Assembly: GCA_047967505.1 (NCBI GenBank)
Contig: CM106540.1
DNA length: 64,000 nt
Source: Dipteris shenzhenensis
Lineage: Eukaryota; Polypodiophyta; Polypodiopsida; Gleicheniales
Direction: 5' to 3' (one strand)
Shown here: piece after piece, positions 31,635 through 43,381 of the stretch
Position numbering within the stretch: the first letter of the stretch is position 1
Layout of the letters: the number at the start of each line of letters is the position of its first letter
The notes under the pieces: model-generated
What the model was told of the DNA's origin: nothing
Databases searched by the model: none
What the model saw: only the letters and a program-made list of their open reading frames with translations
Made by a program: the position numbers and the translations under genes

Positions 31635-32443
31635 CCAATCCGTATGCTTGATCTCATAGATGAATCTCGCGTCTATAAGTTTCTAGATTTCCTCCCTCAC
31701 TATGAGCGCGTACTTGGGATTAATAGGGTAGGGGTGTTAACGTACCGGCCTGGCATCGTCCAACATGGGAATCGTGTGCTGCACTCAGTGGGCACCCCTT
31801 TCATATCGGTGTATTTCCAGGCCATGCAATTTGTGTATTCTCATAGGAGAGCTATCACAGCGTTCTCCTCGTTAGGGGTGAGATTGTCAATGACGATGAA
31901 TACACGTTGGGAGTCCTGCCCATCCGGAGCCAGGTTTACCACCTTGACCAAGGCTGGACTGTCATATCCTTGGGAGCACCCATCTTCCCGAGATCTCTTG
32001 GCCTATTGGTATAAGATCTTGCGATCCTCAATCATGTAGGCCTTGTAGTGGGCTAGTACCTGTCGTAGGTCTTCCTTCTCTTCAACCTCCTCCTCTATTT
32101 CTGTAGGAGAAGTGGTCCTTTTTGCCTTTGTCGAGCTTTTGGATAAAGGGAGTTTTGGACCTAAAGGGGGCTCTTTCATTGCACTTATAGAGCCAACTGG
32201 GGAGGTTATCTTACTCACCCTAGCTCCCCAATCGCAAGAGAACTCATGGTGAGTGGTTGTGGCACCTATGTATGCTAGCCAGTGGAAGTCTGATTTGACC
32301 CTTACTATCTCTTTGCCCACCTCACGGGGTTTGAGCATATTAAACATTCTAAGGGGAACCACCAGGGTCATTCCCTCGAGCTCGGGGGTTGTGATCTGGA
32401 ACCCTATTCTCTCTGGAACATCAATGTTGGCTAAGATGTGCAT
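31635..32443 (-). pseudogene. Protease-RT linker of the minus-strand Ty3 element
   Basis: The minus-strand frame 32443-32003 encodes DVPERIGFQITTPELEGMTL, then VVPLRMFNMLKPREVGKE, an acidic stretch (EIEEEVEEKEDL) and AHYKAYMIEDRKILYQ. Further down, in a broken frame, are NLTPNEENAVIALL and TDMKGVP, just before RT. The same order is found in the split copy at 6.8-7.2 kb, confirming one family. Confidence 0.75.
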
Positions 32444-33310
32444 CCAGTTCTAAGAAAATTCTGGCCTGGGAAGAGGTGCATACTAGAATTCATTGGACTC
32501 TTTTTCATCCTCTTCCCTCTCACAGTGTTGGAATAGCTTCAAGGATGTGGTCCGGATGGTTGTGTCAGATTCTGCCGCGGCAAAAAGGTGTCCTAACAAT
32601 GGGTGGGCCTTGTAGGTGTGCAAGTCCACTCGCATGATTTGTTCCTTGTGCTGTAAATAGAGATGCTATCGGTATGCGAGTCATGTACGAGCCTGGACAT
32701 TCATAAGAAGGATCTGCCTCATATCTCGGCTGCTTGGTGAAAGTCCATGACTACGACCTTGATGGGGTTCATGAATCCATATACTTTAATGATAATGCCA
32801 GTGAGGACTCCCAAGGACTCTGGAGTTTCACCATCGGCCAACTTCACTACCAGATGCGTTTGTTCGAGTGTAGGTTTTCCCCACTTTACCCAGCATTCCT
32901 TGGTAGATACTCACTCCCGCTCCCCCATACAATATTGCATCAACCTTTTGGTGTTGATAGGTTATGGGGATAGCAGCGTTCATGTCATCACCCTTGAAGT
33001 ATTGTCCTAGCTTATTAATGGGAACCTTGGGTAAGTTTTGCCCCTCCTCTAGCGACGATTGGTTGGCCTTAGGGATGGCAAGGCTTGAGGACATGAATTG
33101 TCTGTTCATCCAATTGGATAGGTCCCACCAAAGGATGGGATTCCCTCTCAACAGGGAGAAAATGGGCATTTTTACCTCGGTCGATAGGAAGGAAGCCAAC
33201 CCGGCACTATCACAAGGTTCCTGTGAAGACTCTTTCCCCACTAATAGGAGTTCCTCAAAACCATAAAGGTCTCCTTCTTCCTGTAGGTTTTGCAATACTC
33301 GGTCCTTCTA
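32444..33310 (-). pseudogene. Protease region of the minus-strand Ty3 element
   Basis: The frame 33295-32828 encodes VPINKLGQYFKGDDMNAAIP and then VDAILYGGAGVSIYQGMLGK. This corresponds to the retropepsin active site (usually LIDGGA...) with the catalytic Asp replaced by Tyr. The protein then continues TYTRTNASGSEVGRW. The region 32444-32827 is decayed. Without the Asp this protease could not work. Confidence 0.72.
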
Positions 33311-33825
33311 GAACATTTTTTGCATCATATCTAGAGCCTCTTACTTATCAAAGGTGAAACATTCCTCTTCTTCCACCTTTTCCGACACTTTGAGCGCCTT
33401 TTCTCCTCGGTGTCCAATCAGGTGGGCTAGATGGATGGTATCCGACCCTCTGCTCGCCTTGAGTCTATGCTCGAACTTTTCCTCGCAGTCCCGTACCAAG
33501 TTTAATTAGCACTGTTTTTTCGGCAAAATAAAAAATAAAAAAATTGTGGTTTCCCCATCTATGACAGTGTGCGCATTAGAGCACTGGCCTTGCCCTCAGG
33601 CAAGGACACTCATTGGAGGGATGGTTGCCATTGCATACCCCACACCAGACGTCGTCTCTCCATGGAAACAAGTGGGGGTTGCTTGGCGCCTCCTTGGAGA
33701 TTCTTGACCTCCACTGTTGGCCTACTGAGTCATCAAATTTGAGGCCAGCTCACTCATATCCAAGCCCTTGGGCTCGTTGGTCTCCTTCTTGATCGTCTCC
33801 ACAATGGCAGACCTGACTGATGGTG
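33311..33825 (-). other. Decayed gag-protease border
   Basis: No long frame survives. The short A/T-rich break at about 33520-33550 (AAAATAAAAAATAAAAAAATT-like) may be a small insertion. The flanking sequences belong to one minus-strand element. Confidence 0.4.
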
Positions 33826-35344
33826 CTATCTCATGGAATCACGGTTTTATCCGAATTAGCCTTGTCCATCATATTGTCACTTATACGGATAGCCACCTTG
33901 CTGTATAGATCAAAGGAGGTAGGGTTCATAACCATCAGGTGGTCGTGCAGCTTCGGGTCTGCCAATCCAATGAGAAACCGAGGCAACAATTGTTTGTCTC
34001 ATCCGCTCGTATGGTTCGCAACGGGAATCGAGGTGCTTGATTCTAGCTATATAATCCCGAAGGGATTCCTTATCGTTTTGCTTTACCTTATATAATTGGT
34101 TAATTGGATTCCATTTACATCCACTCAGGGAGAACCCCACAATGAAGGCTTTTCTCAGCGTCTCCCAGTTGACTTTTTCTTCCGAGGTGAGAGCCCTATA
34201 CCATTGGCTTGCTTTGCCATCCAAGCCTGCGACCAAACGCATTAGCCATTTCTAGATCTCCGAGAGCCCCAAAGGCTTCACATATCTGCTCAAATCGCTC
34301 CATGTGGGAGATCAGGTCTCCTTCCCCAAGGAATTTGGTCATTAACTTGGATGGGTCGGCTCCTTGAGGGATTCGTGATCCCTGCGGGAAACACTAGGGC
34401 GGGTGGAGGTGGTGTGGCCCCCCTTCCTAGGGCATTCACCAGGATGCACATTGCCTCATCAGTTAGCACTCTTTGGGTAGTTGGTGAAGGCAATGCCATT
34501 GTGGGCCTAGTAGGATGTAGGGGTGGCCTTAAGCCTAGCCTTGGTGGTGGAATCCATTGAGTTGCTGGTACCGGCATTGGAACGGATGCGTCAAGGCCTA
34601 CATTCATTGGAGCAATAGGTACGGATGAAAATAGTCGGACTCCTGGAGGGGGTGGGTCATGGGGCATGGGCACAGTGGTTCCCTGCAATGGGCAATAGGG
34701 TGAAACTTGTGGGGCCACATAGTTGATAAACGTCAGTGGCACATGGACGGTTGGGGGTTCATAAGACGCCCCTCCTTGAGAGCCTCTCCTCAACTGGATT
34801 TTGTCCTCGGAAGTCCCTCATCCATGGATCTTCATCATCCATGCGTTCCCATTGAGGGTGACTTGCAAAGGAGGAAGGTCTTGGGGTCCACAAAGGTGGT
34901 TTCAGTCCCTATCTGTGTTTCAAGAGCTGGTTGTTGCTGACGTTTCCTTCCCACTGACATAACGACGAAGGGGTTCTCTATGTTTGCCGATTCTGTATGA
35001 CCTAAACGTCCGAACATGTTGGAGAATGTGCCTCTTAACCTGGATGCTACAAAAGTAGCGGGAGAGTTGGGAGAGGCCACACTAGTGAAGGGAGCTTTCG
35101 AAGCCCTTGGACCTGAGGAGTCTTGCATTACCTCGTCTAAGCTCTCTGTCTCGTCGGAGCTGGATGGATCCTCCTGTCGGGGTCCTATTACGGAGTGGGA
35201 GCTTGGAATCGAGCTTCCAAATCGAACTGATCCCCAGCTAGGACGAAAGGTGGGTTGAGCGTAGCTCGAAGCACTGTCTTCCAGCACGGGATCCTTGGAC
35301 AAAATTCTTCCGGACCACAAGTGCATGTATGAGACCTCTAACAA
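33826..35344 (-). pseudogene. gag: gag of the minus-strand Ty3 element
   Basis: Two main frames are separated by a break. The first, 35344-34835, starts MLEVSYMHLWSGRI and is Ser/Pro-rich (PSSSDETESLDEV). The next, 34793-34290, is Pro-rich (PTRPTMALPSPTTQRVLTD). The last, 34242-33910, is the capsid signature: AGLDGKASQWYRAL, VNWETLRKAFIVGF and QNDKESLRDYIARIKHLDSR. The residue pattern is that of the retrotransposon gag family. It is the better-preserved relative of the gag remnant at 13.1-14.3 kb. Frame breaks near 34.27 and 34.81 kb disable it. Confidence 0.85.
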
Positions 35345-35394
35345 GGCACACTTAGGTCGAACTGTAGTTATGTAATTTTTATTCTAGACTACCC

Positions 35395-36060
35395 TATAGG
35401 TATCCCCACGGTCATATGGATAGCTCTATAGCGACGGTCGTAGGGATAAGTTCACGTGCTGATCGACGGGATACCAATATAGCAACGTGTGATGGGATAG
35501 TGCCTAACGCGCCGATCAACGGGATAGGTAGTGACACATGTTTGACAGGACAGGACACAGGTGGTATATCCACGGACGTAGGGATGAGCTTTTAAGACAA
35601 CGGTTAGAGGGATAATGGGGTCGGTGGTATAATGCCTAACGCACCGGTCGACGGAATAATTATAGTGACGGGCGTGGGGATAGCAAAATGGGAACGGTTG
35701 CGGGGATGAGCTTACCGTGCCGGTCGACGGAATATATGGATTGGTGGGATATGAAAATAACAACGTACGTGGGGATAACTTAAGGCATCGATCGACGGGA
35801 TAATGTTATAGCGATGGTCATGGGAATAGGCGCTATGGCACGAGTCAACGAGTGTCAGACCGGCGAGATAAGTAACTCTAACATGCATTTAATTAGGGAG
35901 GTGGATTAGATCGTGGTCAAAAGTTAGGTCGTTGGGTTAGCGCTATGGTGACGGGTCAACAAAGTTTGACTGACGGGATACGGCTATCGCGACGGTTGGC
36001 GGGATAACTCTAAGCCGCCGACCCGTGGGGATAGAAAAGCGCTATGTTGCCGACTGGTTT
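35395..36060. repeat. Degenerate minisatellite-like leader repeats
   Basis: Motifs such as GACGGTCGTAGGGATA and GGTCGACGGGATAA recur irregularly every 30-50 bp, alternating GGGATA with CGACGG. No exact period is kept. The block lies between PBS and gag of the minus-strand element, that is, in its leader. Confidence 0.75.
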
Positions 36061-36573
36061 TTGATGATTTTTGTAGGATTTGGAGTTTTTGCTCAAGTTT
36101 TTTTGTGCTAGGGGGATGCTATACTACCTAGTCTACCTACTCAATGAAAAAAACTTGAAAGAAAAACAACATTTGAGTGTCAAACGGGATAATGTTATAG
36201 CGATGGTCATGGGAATAGGCGCTATGGCACGAGTCAACGAGTGTCAGACCGGCGGGATAAGTAACTCTAACATGCATTTAATTAGGGAGGTGGATTAGAT
36301 CGTGGTCAAAAGTTAGGTCGTGGGGTTAGCGCTATGGTGACGGGTCAACAAAGTTTGACTGACGGGATACGGCTATCGTGACGGTTGGCGGGATAACTCT
36401 AAGCCGCCGACCCGTGGGGATAGAAAAGCGCTATGTTGCCAACTGGTTTTTGATGATTTTTGTTAGGATTTGGAGTTTTTGCTCAAGTTTTTTTGTGCTA
36501 GGGGGATGCTATACTACCTAGTCTACCTACTCAATGAAAAAAACTTGAAAGAAAAACAACATTTGAGTGTCAA
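35795..36573. repeat. 389-bp tandem duplication
   Basis: Units 35795-36183 and 36184-36573 differ at about five positions, including an extra T in the second. Each contains the GGGATA-type repeats followed by a unique tail ending CATTTGAGTGTCAAA. The low divergence marks it as recent compared with the surrounding decay. Confidence 0.95.
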
Positions 36574-36922
36574 AATGCAATATTTCTTGAGGGGTGAGTG
36601 TTAACACACAAAACAACTTCAAACTTCAGCATGATTCATCATTCTTGGTTAATTTTTGTGAGTTTTGACATCATGCACTCCTTAGCAATCTTTCAAACTA
36701 TCTTCCTACCAACTCAAAACAAAAAAAAAAACATAAAAAACAAGCTTCAAATGACTTTCCAATAAAAAATGACAGTATTACTCATTTTTCCGTCCAAACT
36801 CACACTTTCTCACTCTTTTCTCTCCTACAACTCCACTATCAAAGCTCCAAGTTAAGCTTGAAGCCTTGTGCAATGGGTTAATTACGAAAGAAAGTAAGTG
36901 CAATGCAAAAGCATACCTCCAT

Positions 36923-36940
36923 TCCCCGGCAACGGTGCAA
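36923..36940 (-). promoter_or_regulatory. Primer-binding site, tRNA-Asp type
   Basis: The minus strand reads TTGCACCGTTGCCGGGGA. This differs at two positions from the tRNA-Asp site TGGCGCCGTTGCCGGGGA known from Athila/Calypso-type plant elements. It lies a few bases inside a candidate LTR end (ACACA at 36945) and upstream of the gag at 35344 on the same strand, which is the correct geometry. Confidence 0.75.
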
Positions 36941-36944
36941 AAAA

Positions 36945-37430
36945 TGTGTAGTCTCGGTGGTGACTCATGTGTCGTGAGGATGTTGAAGGGATGCCGTTGG
37001 AGCCTCCACTCCAAGGTACTTCCTTGTGAGAGCAATGCAAGCACGAGCCATCCACTTGTGTCATGCAAGAGGCTTCCAGATTGTCGCTGTGTGTTTCCAC
37101 GAGAGAAGAAGGGAAAGGGGAGAGGGAAGAAGAGAGGGGAGAAGGGAGGGAGAAGGAGAAGGGGAAGAGGGAGTGAAGGGGGATGGAGTGGCAAACACAA
37201 AGACACTACAAAGGAGACAAGATAACACCCAAAGACACTCTTGGAAGAGAATAGGAAGCTTGTATTCCAACGCATACAACAATGAAGACCGCCTTTTATA
37301 CAAGTCACCTTTTGAAGGGAGGGCCAACCCTTTTCCTTTTAGCACTCTCCTTTTCTTTATATTAAAAGGCTATTGGGCCTCTAGGGTGCCAAGGCATATT
37401 GCTATCCTTTCCATCTCTCCCTACTGTCGG
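36945..37430 (-). repeat. Candidate 5' LTR of the minus-strand Ty3 element (outer limit unknown)
   Basis: On the minus strand the LTR would end ...GACTACACA at 36945, just before the PBS. It contains a TATA box (TATAAAA, 37294-37300) followed by a transcribed, CT-rich stretch at about 37090-37190. The second LTR was not found on the left, where the element is deleted, so the 5' end cannot be fixed. It could extend into the GC-richer sequence up to about 37740. Confidence 0.55.
37294..37300 (-). promoter_or_regulatory. TATA box
   Basis: The minus strand reads TTGTATAAAAGGCGG, a good match to a plant TATA box, placed about 350 bp before the PBS. This suits transcription start inside the LTR. 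Confidence 0.65.
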
Positions 37431-38470
37431 AAATAGCACTTGTCTTAACCATATAAGAGCGCTTGGGACAAGCCTGGCATTAGGAGGTGCTCCTAATCAG
37501 CTCCCAAATAGCGCTTGTGTTAGCCTCGCACCTCCAAGCCCTAAGCTATTTGGGGCTCAAACCCCCTGTACAAGGCTTAAAACCTGGAGTGGCAAGGCCG
37601 ATCTTGGGCTACTTGCGGCTTGACTCCCGCGAGGCACTTAACCACAATTTGCAGCTGGAGCCTGCAACTTGTGCCCGTTGCCTACAATCTTTGGCCGCCG
37701 TTGAGGTATTTGGAACTCAAACTCCCTGAGCTTGTACTATACTCCTTCCCTAGCTTCAACTATTGAAGTAACTCATGAATCCTAGTCACCTCTAATCACT
37801 GATTACCTTGCATTTGGCAACTGTACTCCGTGGATGTTAACACACTAGTAATTTGATTGAATGGAAGCCATCCTATGAGAGCTTAGTTCATTTGGATAGT
37901 CCAAAATCATAGGCATGACCTTCAAGTATTTTAATAGGTGGAAAACTATGTCATTCACAAACACAAAGAGTAAGAACCTCCTGGTATGACATCTACTTTG
38001 TGGTGACAGAGATTGACTTGTTAGTGTTATGTGAAGCCAACCAAAGGACAATATTTGTTTTGCCTCATGGTAGAAAAACTTTGATAAGAAAAACGAATAG
38101 TTCTAAATACTTTATCCATGTTCTATTTGATAATGCACTCTTGGAATTATTTTTAGTCAAGAAGCTATTTATTAATTTCTTATACCGATATGGATTACAT
38201 GAGATAATTAAGTTATGGAAGACCTAAACTTTGCTTGGTGCGAAGACTATCACCATTTGCTTCAAAATGAAAAATGCAATCAAATTATTTGTTGTATGGA
38301 TGAATTAAACACTAGGCGTACCCATCGTCTCTCATGGTCACTCTCTACTTGTCTGGCATTGCATATCCTTGGTCCTTCTACTCGGCTAGCACCAAGCTCT
38401 AACACATCATTTCAACTACAAGCATGCCCTCTCTAAGCCTTTGCTCTAATTTATGTGTCAATGTACAAGA
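37431..38470. other. No firm gene
   Basis: 37440-37740 is GC-richer with repeated CTCAAACYCCCTG-like phrases and may be LTR U3 sequence. 37845-38436 holds short frames on both strands that match nothing I recognise. Confidence 0.35.
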
Positions 38471-41339
38471 ACATGGGTGATTTACCTTAGCATAGACTAT
38501 TCATGTTAACTAACCACCCTACCTTACTGAGGGAGATATCCTTTCAAAACACAATTTTCCCTTGATCTTGTAGGAGTCAGCTTACAGTTACTCTGCCTAC
38601 ATAATAAAAGAGTGAACCTCCTTATATGAGATCGTTCCCCTCACTCCATACTTTACTATAATTTGAGAATTTTAAATTAGGAGCAATAGTCTCTAAGGTT
38701 CTTTAGAGAGTTGGTTGGTTGTGCGAGCAACGACGGTGCTTAAATGTTTGTAAGCATCCAGCATGCCATTGCAAATGAAGTCGAGTAGTTAACTCTTGGA
38801 ATGGCATACTTGTCAGCCACATCTTAGGTCCAAGAAACGAATGTATTCGAGACGAGGCTTCTCATTCACTGTCTCAATGCTCTGACTAAGGCCCTCACAC
38901 ACAGAGGGGTAAACTGACAATGAAAGTGCAGCTAGCAGGGCTGGTTTGAATAGAGGACTGATCCCGAGGAGACGATTATTCTCTGGAACTGTGCGAAAGT
39001 AGAAGAGAATTACATGAGGGAGACGTAGAGGGAATGAGCAAGCAGAATGCAGCCATTGATGCAGTGGCCATGGCTCAATAAGAAACGGAGTAGTGCTTGT
39101 CCTATACGTTCAGGCTCAAACATGACACCGATGATGGAGTTCTTCCTATATGAACAGTCTCGGTTTGCGTACAAGCTTCATAGATTCTGTTCAAGGAGCT
39201 TAGCGTTGCAACTAATTAAAAGCGCATTCTCTTCTAATCACGAGACAAAATCAAGCATACACAAAACCAATACTGACCGTAGACACACAATATAGACAGA
39301 TCACCCACAGATGCACATAAAGACATGGCAACACATTCTCACAAGAGATCATAAGGACACGTTTAGGCATACCTGGAGGTTGACACGAGGCTCTTGAGGA
39401 AAAGGTTGACGGAGTCTGTAGAGATGAAGGTTGATGGACGTCTAACGTTGCAGGAGCATGGCTGGGTGATGCGAAATGACTCTTGCGAATCGGTTGGATC
39501 CTTGGGACCCCCTATCATTGCGCTCGCGCGGTGATAATGGAACTCTGTGTGCCCAAATTTAGTGCTAAGTTCTAACTCAGCGACCAGGGACCAGGACTCT
39601 AGTAGGAGCGCGTATTTCGGGATAAGGGGGAATCTCTCACCTTGGCTCCTCAGTCGGCAAAGTTAAGCTGGATTGATTTCCGTGCAGGGTGGTCGGGACT
39701 CGGGAGAACCTGGCAATCTCAAATCGTAGTCTTGTGTGCACCATGCTTAAGCCAAGTGCATAAGCAGGGCAACTCCTTGAGGATCCGAATGGAATTACCT
39801 GAAAACAAAGGCCAGCCGCTCATGCATCTTCTTCCCACAGATTGGGATCCCCTGGTATCGCCCACGCATCCACTAGCAAAGGCGAGATGCTAACCTGCAA
39901 CACATCAAAGTTCTGTGGATTCGTGGTATGACTGTGTGCAACCGGAGCGTTTCTTTAAGAATAGCTTGACGAAACTTGAGGTGTGAGATATCCGATTCAT
40001 CCACGCACCCTGCACGCATCGACCTTGACCGAGCTCTGCCTGCGCTTTCTCCAAAAGAGATGGATTTCGCAGAGCTCAGCCATTGCCCAGGCCGCGGCGA
40101 TGGAGTCAGTTCCAGCTGCGATCATGACCTGCACAATTTCCCAAGGTGTTGGAGCTTCCTTATCATTATGCTAGCTAGTAGCCGTAGATCTGTATGGAAG
40201 ATTTCGCGCACTTACCAACATTAATGCCTTGATTGTATCGTCATCGATTTCTTCAAAGTTATTCCTTTGTTTCTGCAATGACACGTCCAAAATGTCCACT
40301 CATTTGTAGGGTTTTCGTCTCGTTTTTATGTGCTTTTGAAGAATCTTGAGAAAAAACATCTAGTCTCCTGGAAAGAGATATCATCCTTCGTTCATATTAA
40401 CCTTGTAAATCCAGCAACTGAGGTATGCCCACTTTCTTGAAGTAAAAACGTAATCTCTTTACTTCCCTGAACGACATCTGAGTCATGGGTTATGTTTACA
40501 TCTTTACATGTCCACCAGCTTTCGCTCTTCACAATGTTTTAAGATGGAAGAGAGCACTAATGCCGTACCGTCTCATCCTCTCGGAAGGGAGAGATTTGAT
40601 CCGGTTGGGACTAAACAGTTGAAGAATACAGAGCTTACGTAAGCAGGTTTCGCCATTTAGGGCCATAGGGAGCAAACGAAATGTCCGGACCTTCGTACAG
40701 ATGCAACGCAGTTAAAGCCTGCTAGGGCCGAGAAGCAAACACATGGTCGTGGGTCTGAAGGAACTCCCTAGCCAAACAAGCGCAGGGTTAAGCAACGACG
40801 GTAACGACGCAACCCAAGCGGAGATGCATAATCGGGCCATAGAGCTTGGGGAGCTAGGTGCATCAAATCACGGTGGGGGAGCTTGGGAAGCGGATGCAGA
40901 TTCAATACAAATGACTATGAGGAAGGAGGGAGGCAAGCGGAGGCGATGCGATGTGTGGGAAAGGGAAGCCAGGAAGGCAAGAGCGAGGAGAAGAATTGCG
41001 AAGGCGAGAGCAAAATGAGGATGAAGGGCAACGTGGAAGGAGGAGGATCAGCATGGGAGGAGGATCAGCATGAGATTAAAGCGAGCACGTGTAGTATGTA
41101 CGAGGTCGATCCTTGGAAAGTCCCGTCCAATTTGTCCACAAATGTCCTCCTCGTAGCCCCCAACCGAGGTTTCCATTTTGTCCTTCTAGACCCTTTTCAC
41201 AAACGGGCCTAGTCCGTTGTTTAACTCATCATTGGTTGCACCCAGAAACGGCTTGGCCGCTTTGGTAAAGTTATCACCTCTACTCCCAAGTTCAATCACC
41301 GCACTCCCCGAGTCACACCGCCGCTTTGCAAGCAGACTG
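38471..41339. other. No recognisable gene
   Basis: Short frames of 60-110 codons occur on the plus strand (39642-39893, 39976-40224, 40743-41018). The last is Arg/Lys-rich at its C-terminus. None shows a known motif, and codon-like continuity is lacking. It is probably old repeat DNA. Confidence 0.35.
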
Positions 41340-42180
41340 ATGTGAAACGCCCCCTAGTAAAGAGATCTAAATGCTCACTCTTCTTTCTGAACACATTAAA
41401 GTCATCCAAGAACGCCTGCACGAAACTAGTGAGGTAGGACACAAATACCTTTTGAATCCATGACTAAAAAGTTGGTGGTGCGTTCTTCAGTCCACATTAC
41501 TGGCAGAAACACCCCACTCCGTAATGAATGTGGTCTTATCACTGTCTTCTTCTACCATCGGTATCTAGTTGTAGCTCGGGGGGTGTACTCCTTAGAAACC
41601 CTAGGTATCACGTGCGTTCAAAGGGTATTTACAAAACCCCTCAACTAAAATTTCCCCCCAATAAAGATACGCCTCTTTACTTATGAGCTAATGGATTTTT
41701 TTTTAAATTTGAATTAAAAAACCCCTCCTATTATTGTAAATCTGTTAAATTTTTTCCAAAAGTTCCATTAAAATACCCATCTTTTTGAATGCATGTGGTA
41801 TTCTAAAATTTTGTGAGGTGACCCCTCGAGAGTTGTAGCCACTAAATCCATCCAAAAAACTATACATCTCATGTCGTGCCCTAGCCTATAGAAAGGTATC
41901 CCAGAATGGGAGAGGAAATGGGTCTATAATTGTTGTGGCATTAAGGTTACAGTAGTCCACATAGATCCGAATCTTACCATTCTTTTAGGAGCAATAACAA
42001 TAGGGACACCTAGGTTATCTTATCTGTTGGATAAATGAATCCCAGCTTGTTGATCTCATTTTTAACTCGCTTGTTGTAATTAGGATTCATCTGGTAACAC
42101 ATTGTATTATCAGGTTGGCGTCCTTCAAATTGATCCAGTGCACATAAAGGTTTGGGTCGATTCCTATTGTTAACCGCCTA
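41340..42180 (-). pseudogene. Ty3/gypsy reverse transcriptase remnant split by a MITE
   Basis: On the minus strand from 42140 the sequence encodes YQMNPNYNKRVKNEINKL then GFIYPTDK and GVPIVIAPK, then damaged motifs up to SFLDGFSGYN at 41831-41850. The MITE (41575-41830) interrupts exactly here. RT then resumes with EEDSDKTTFITEWGVSA and ends at FVQAFLDDFNVF (about 41400), the paired-Asp motif. It is another copy of an Athila/Tat-like RT. Confidence 0.78.
41567..41838 (+). mobile_element. MITE copy 3, 256 bp, with 8-bp target duplication
   Basis: The element 41575-41830 is flanked by perfect AGTTGTAG duplications (41567-41574 and 41831-41838). The termini are CTCGGGGGGTGTAC and, reverse-complemented, CTCGAGGGGTCACC. 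Subterminal inverted repeats include TATCACGTGCGTTCAAAGGG at the left and, on the right, TTTTTGAATGCATGTGGTA. There is no reading frame. It interrupts the RT gene at a codon-conserved site, giving clear evidence of insertion. Confidence 0.92.
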
Positions 42181-42944
42181 GGTTAACATTGTCACATTTT
42201 GTGCCTTCCCGCAAACTCTTGTACATATGCACAATGCAGTCATAAGTTTATTAGAAGATGCCTTGGAGTCATAGTGGCCCAAGAGGAACATAATAGTAGA
42301 AATACAATAGTGGAATGGTAGGAAGAGGAGTGAGAATATCGGGTTAGGCCCTCCCTTCAGAAGGTGTTGTATATAAAAGGCCAAAAGTCAAACTTTGGCC
42401 TTCAGTTGTTCATGCAAGTTCAATAATATAGGCTCCCTCTTCCTTCAAGAGTGTTTTTTATGTTCCACTTGCCCTTGTCTTTGTGAATACTTCGCATTCT
42501 GCTTCCCCTCTCTTGCTTCTTGCTCCCCACTCCCTACCCCTCTTTTTCTCCCCTCTTCCCTCCCCCTTCTTCTCATGAGGATTTCACATTGCAACAACTC
42601 TGGGAGCCCTTTGTGTGACACTCATGGACTGTATGTGCTTTCATAGCTTCTTAAAATGTAAAGAGTTAATGGGGCAGAGAGGTAATTCTTTAAGAAGTTC
42701 ACAATGATGTGATGGGGGACTTCCAAAGCTATGGACATGCCAAAGTCTATGGGAAGAATTACCGTGATCTAATGGACTCCGAAAGTTTTTGACACATCAT
42801 GTTAAACCACCCACCATTTTCTTTGGATGTAAAGGAGGTTGATCTGATGGTCAAGAATCCTTCGAGCCTTGGTATATTTGAGGGAAGATCCACAATGTGG
42901 ATTCATGCAAAGGCATGTACAATTTGTCCACCAAAGTCCCCCCA
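42181..42944. other. No recognisable gene; host sequence of the next insertion
   Basis: Contains pyrimidine-rich stretches at 42500-42570 and, on the minus strand, a TATATAC-type motif near 42368. No protein family is evident. The interval 42840-42949 continues at 45496 after the inserted element. Confidence 0.4.
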
Positions 42945-42949
42945 AAGAG

Positions 42950-43369
42950 TGTTGAGAGTTGTGGTGCACATGTAGAGCAAAGGTATGAGCACATGTAGAG
43001 CAAAGGTATGAGCAAAGGGTAAGCTGCCACATGGCATGGAGGAGATATCCCACATGTTGAGAGTTGAGCACATGTAGAGCAAAGGTATGAGCAAAGGGTA
43101 AGCTGCCACATGGCATGGAGGAGATATCCCACATGTGAGCAAGCAAATGGATGTAAGTACCCTCACCTATAAAAGGGAGGTTCATTTGAAGTAATATAAA
43201 TCAAGCACTTTGCACTATCTCAAGATTCTTTTTATGAGTCCAAGCTAATCTATCTTGGAACCTAATTGACTTGAGATACATGTCATGAGCACTCTCTTCA
43301 TCATGTTTCCACACAGGTTTCATCCACCTTAGAGCGCTCCATAGATCCTGAGGCACACATGTTTTGTCA
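42950..43369 (+). repeat. 5' LTR (420 bp) with expanded U3
   Basis: It begins TGTTGAGAGTTGTGGTGC and ends ACATGTTTTGTCA. Relative to the 325-bp 3' LTR it has an extra, internally duplicated block of about 95 bp containing GAGCACATGTAGAGCAAAGG and AGCTGCCACATGGCATGGAG repeats. The TATAAAAG box lies at about 43171. Confidence 0.93.
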
Positions 43370-43381
43370 TGGTATCAGAGC
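43370..43381 (+). promoter_or_regulatory. Primer-binding site, initiator tRNA-Met
   Basis: TGGTATCAGAGC follows the 5' LTR with no gap. Confidence 0.95.

Noticed and set aside
36778-37308. A 176-codon minus-strand frame with a Leu/Pro-rich segment.
   Set aside because: It spans the proposed LTR, TATA box and PBS of the minus-strand Ty3 element, and the Leu/Pro run is CT-rich DNA.
42802-43185. Minus-strand frames repeating CGSLPFAHTFALHV, which look like a tandem-repeat protein.
   Set aside because: They are antisense to the expanded U3 of the non-autonomous element's LTR.
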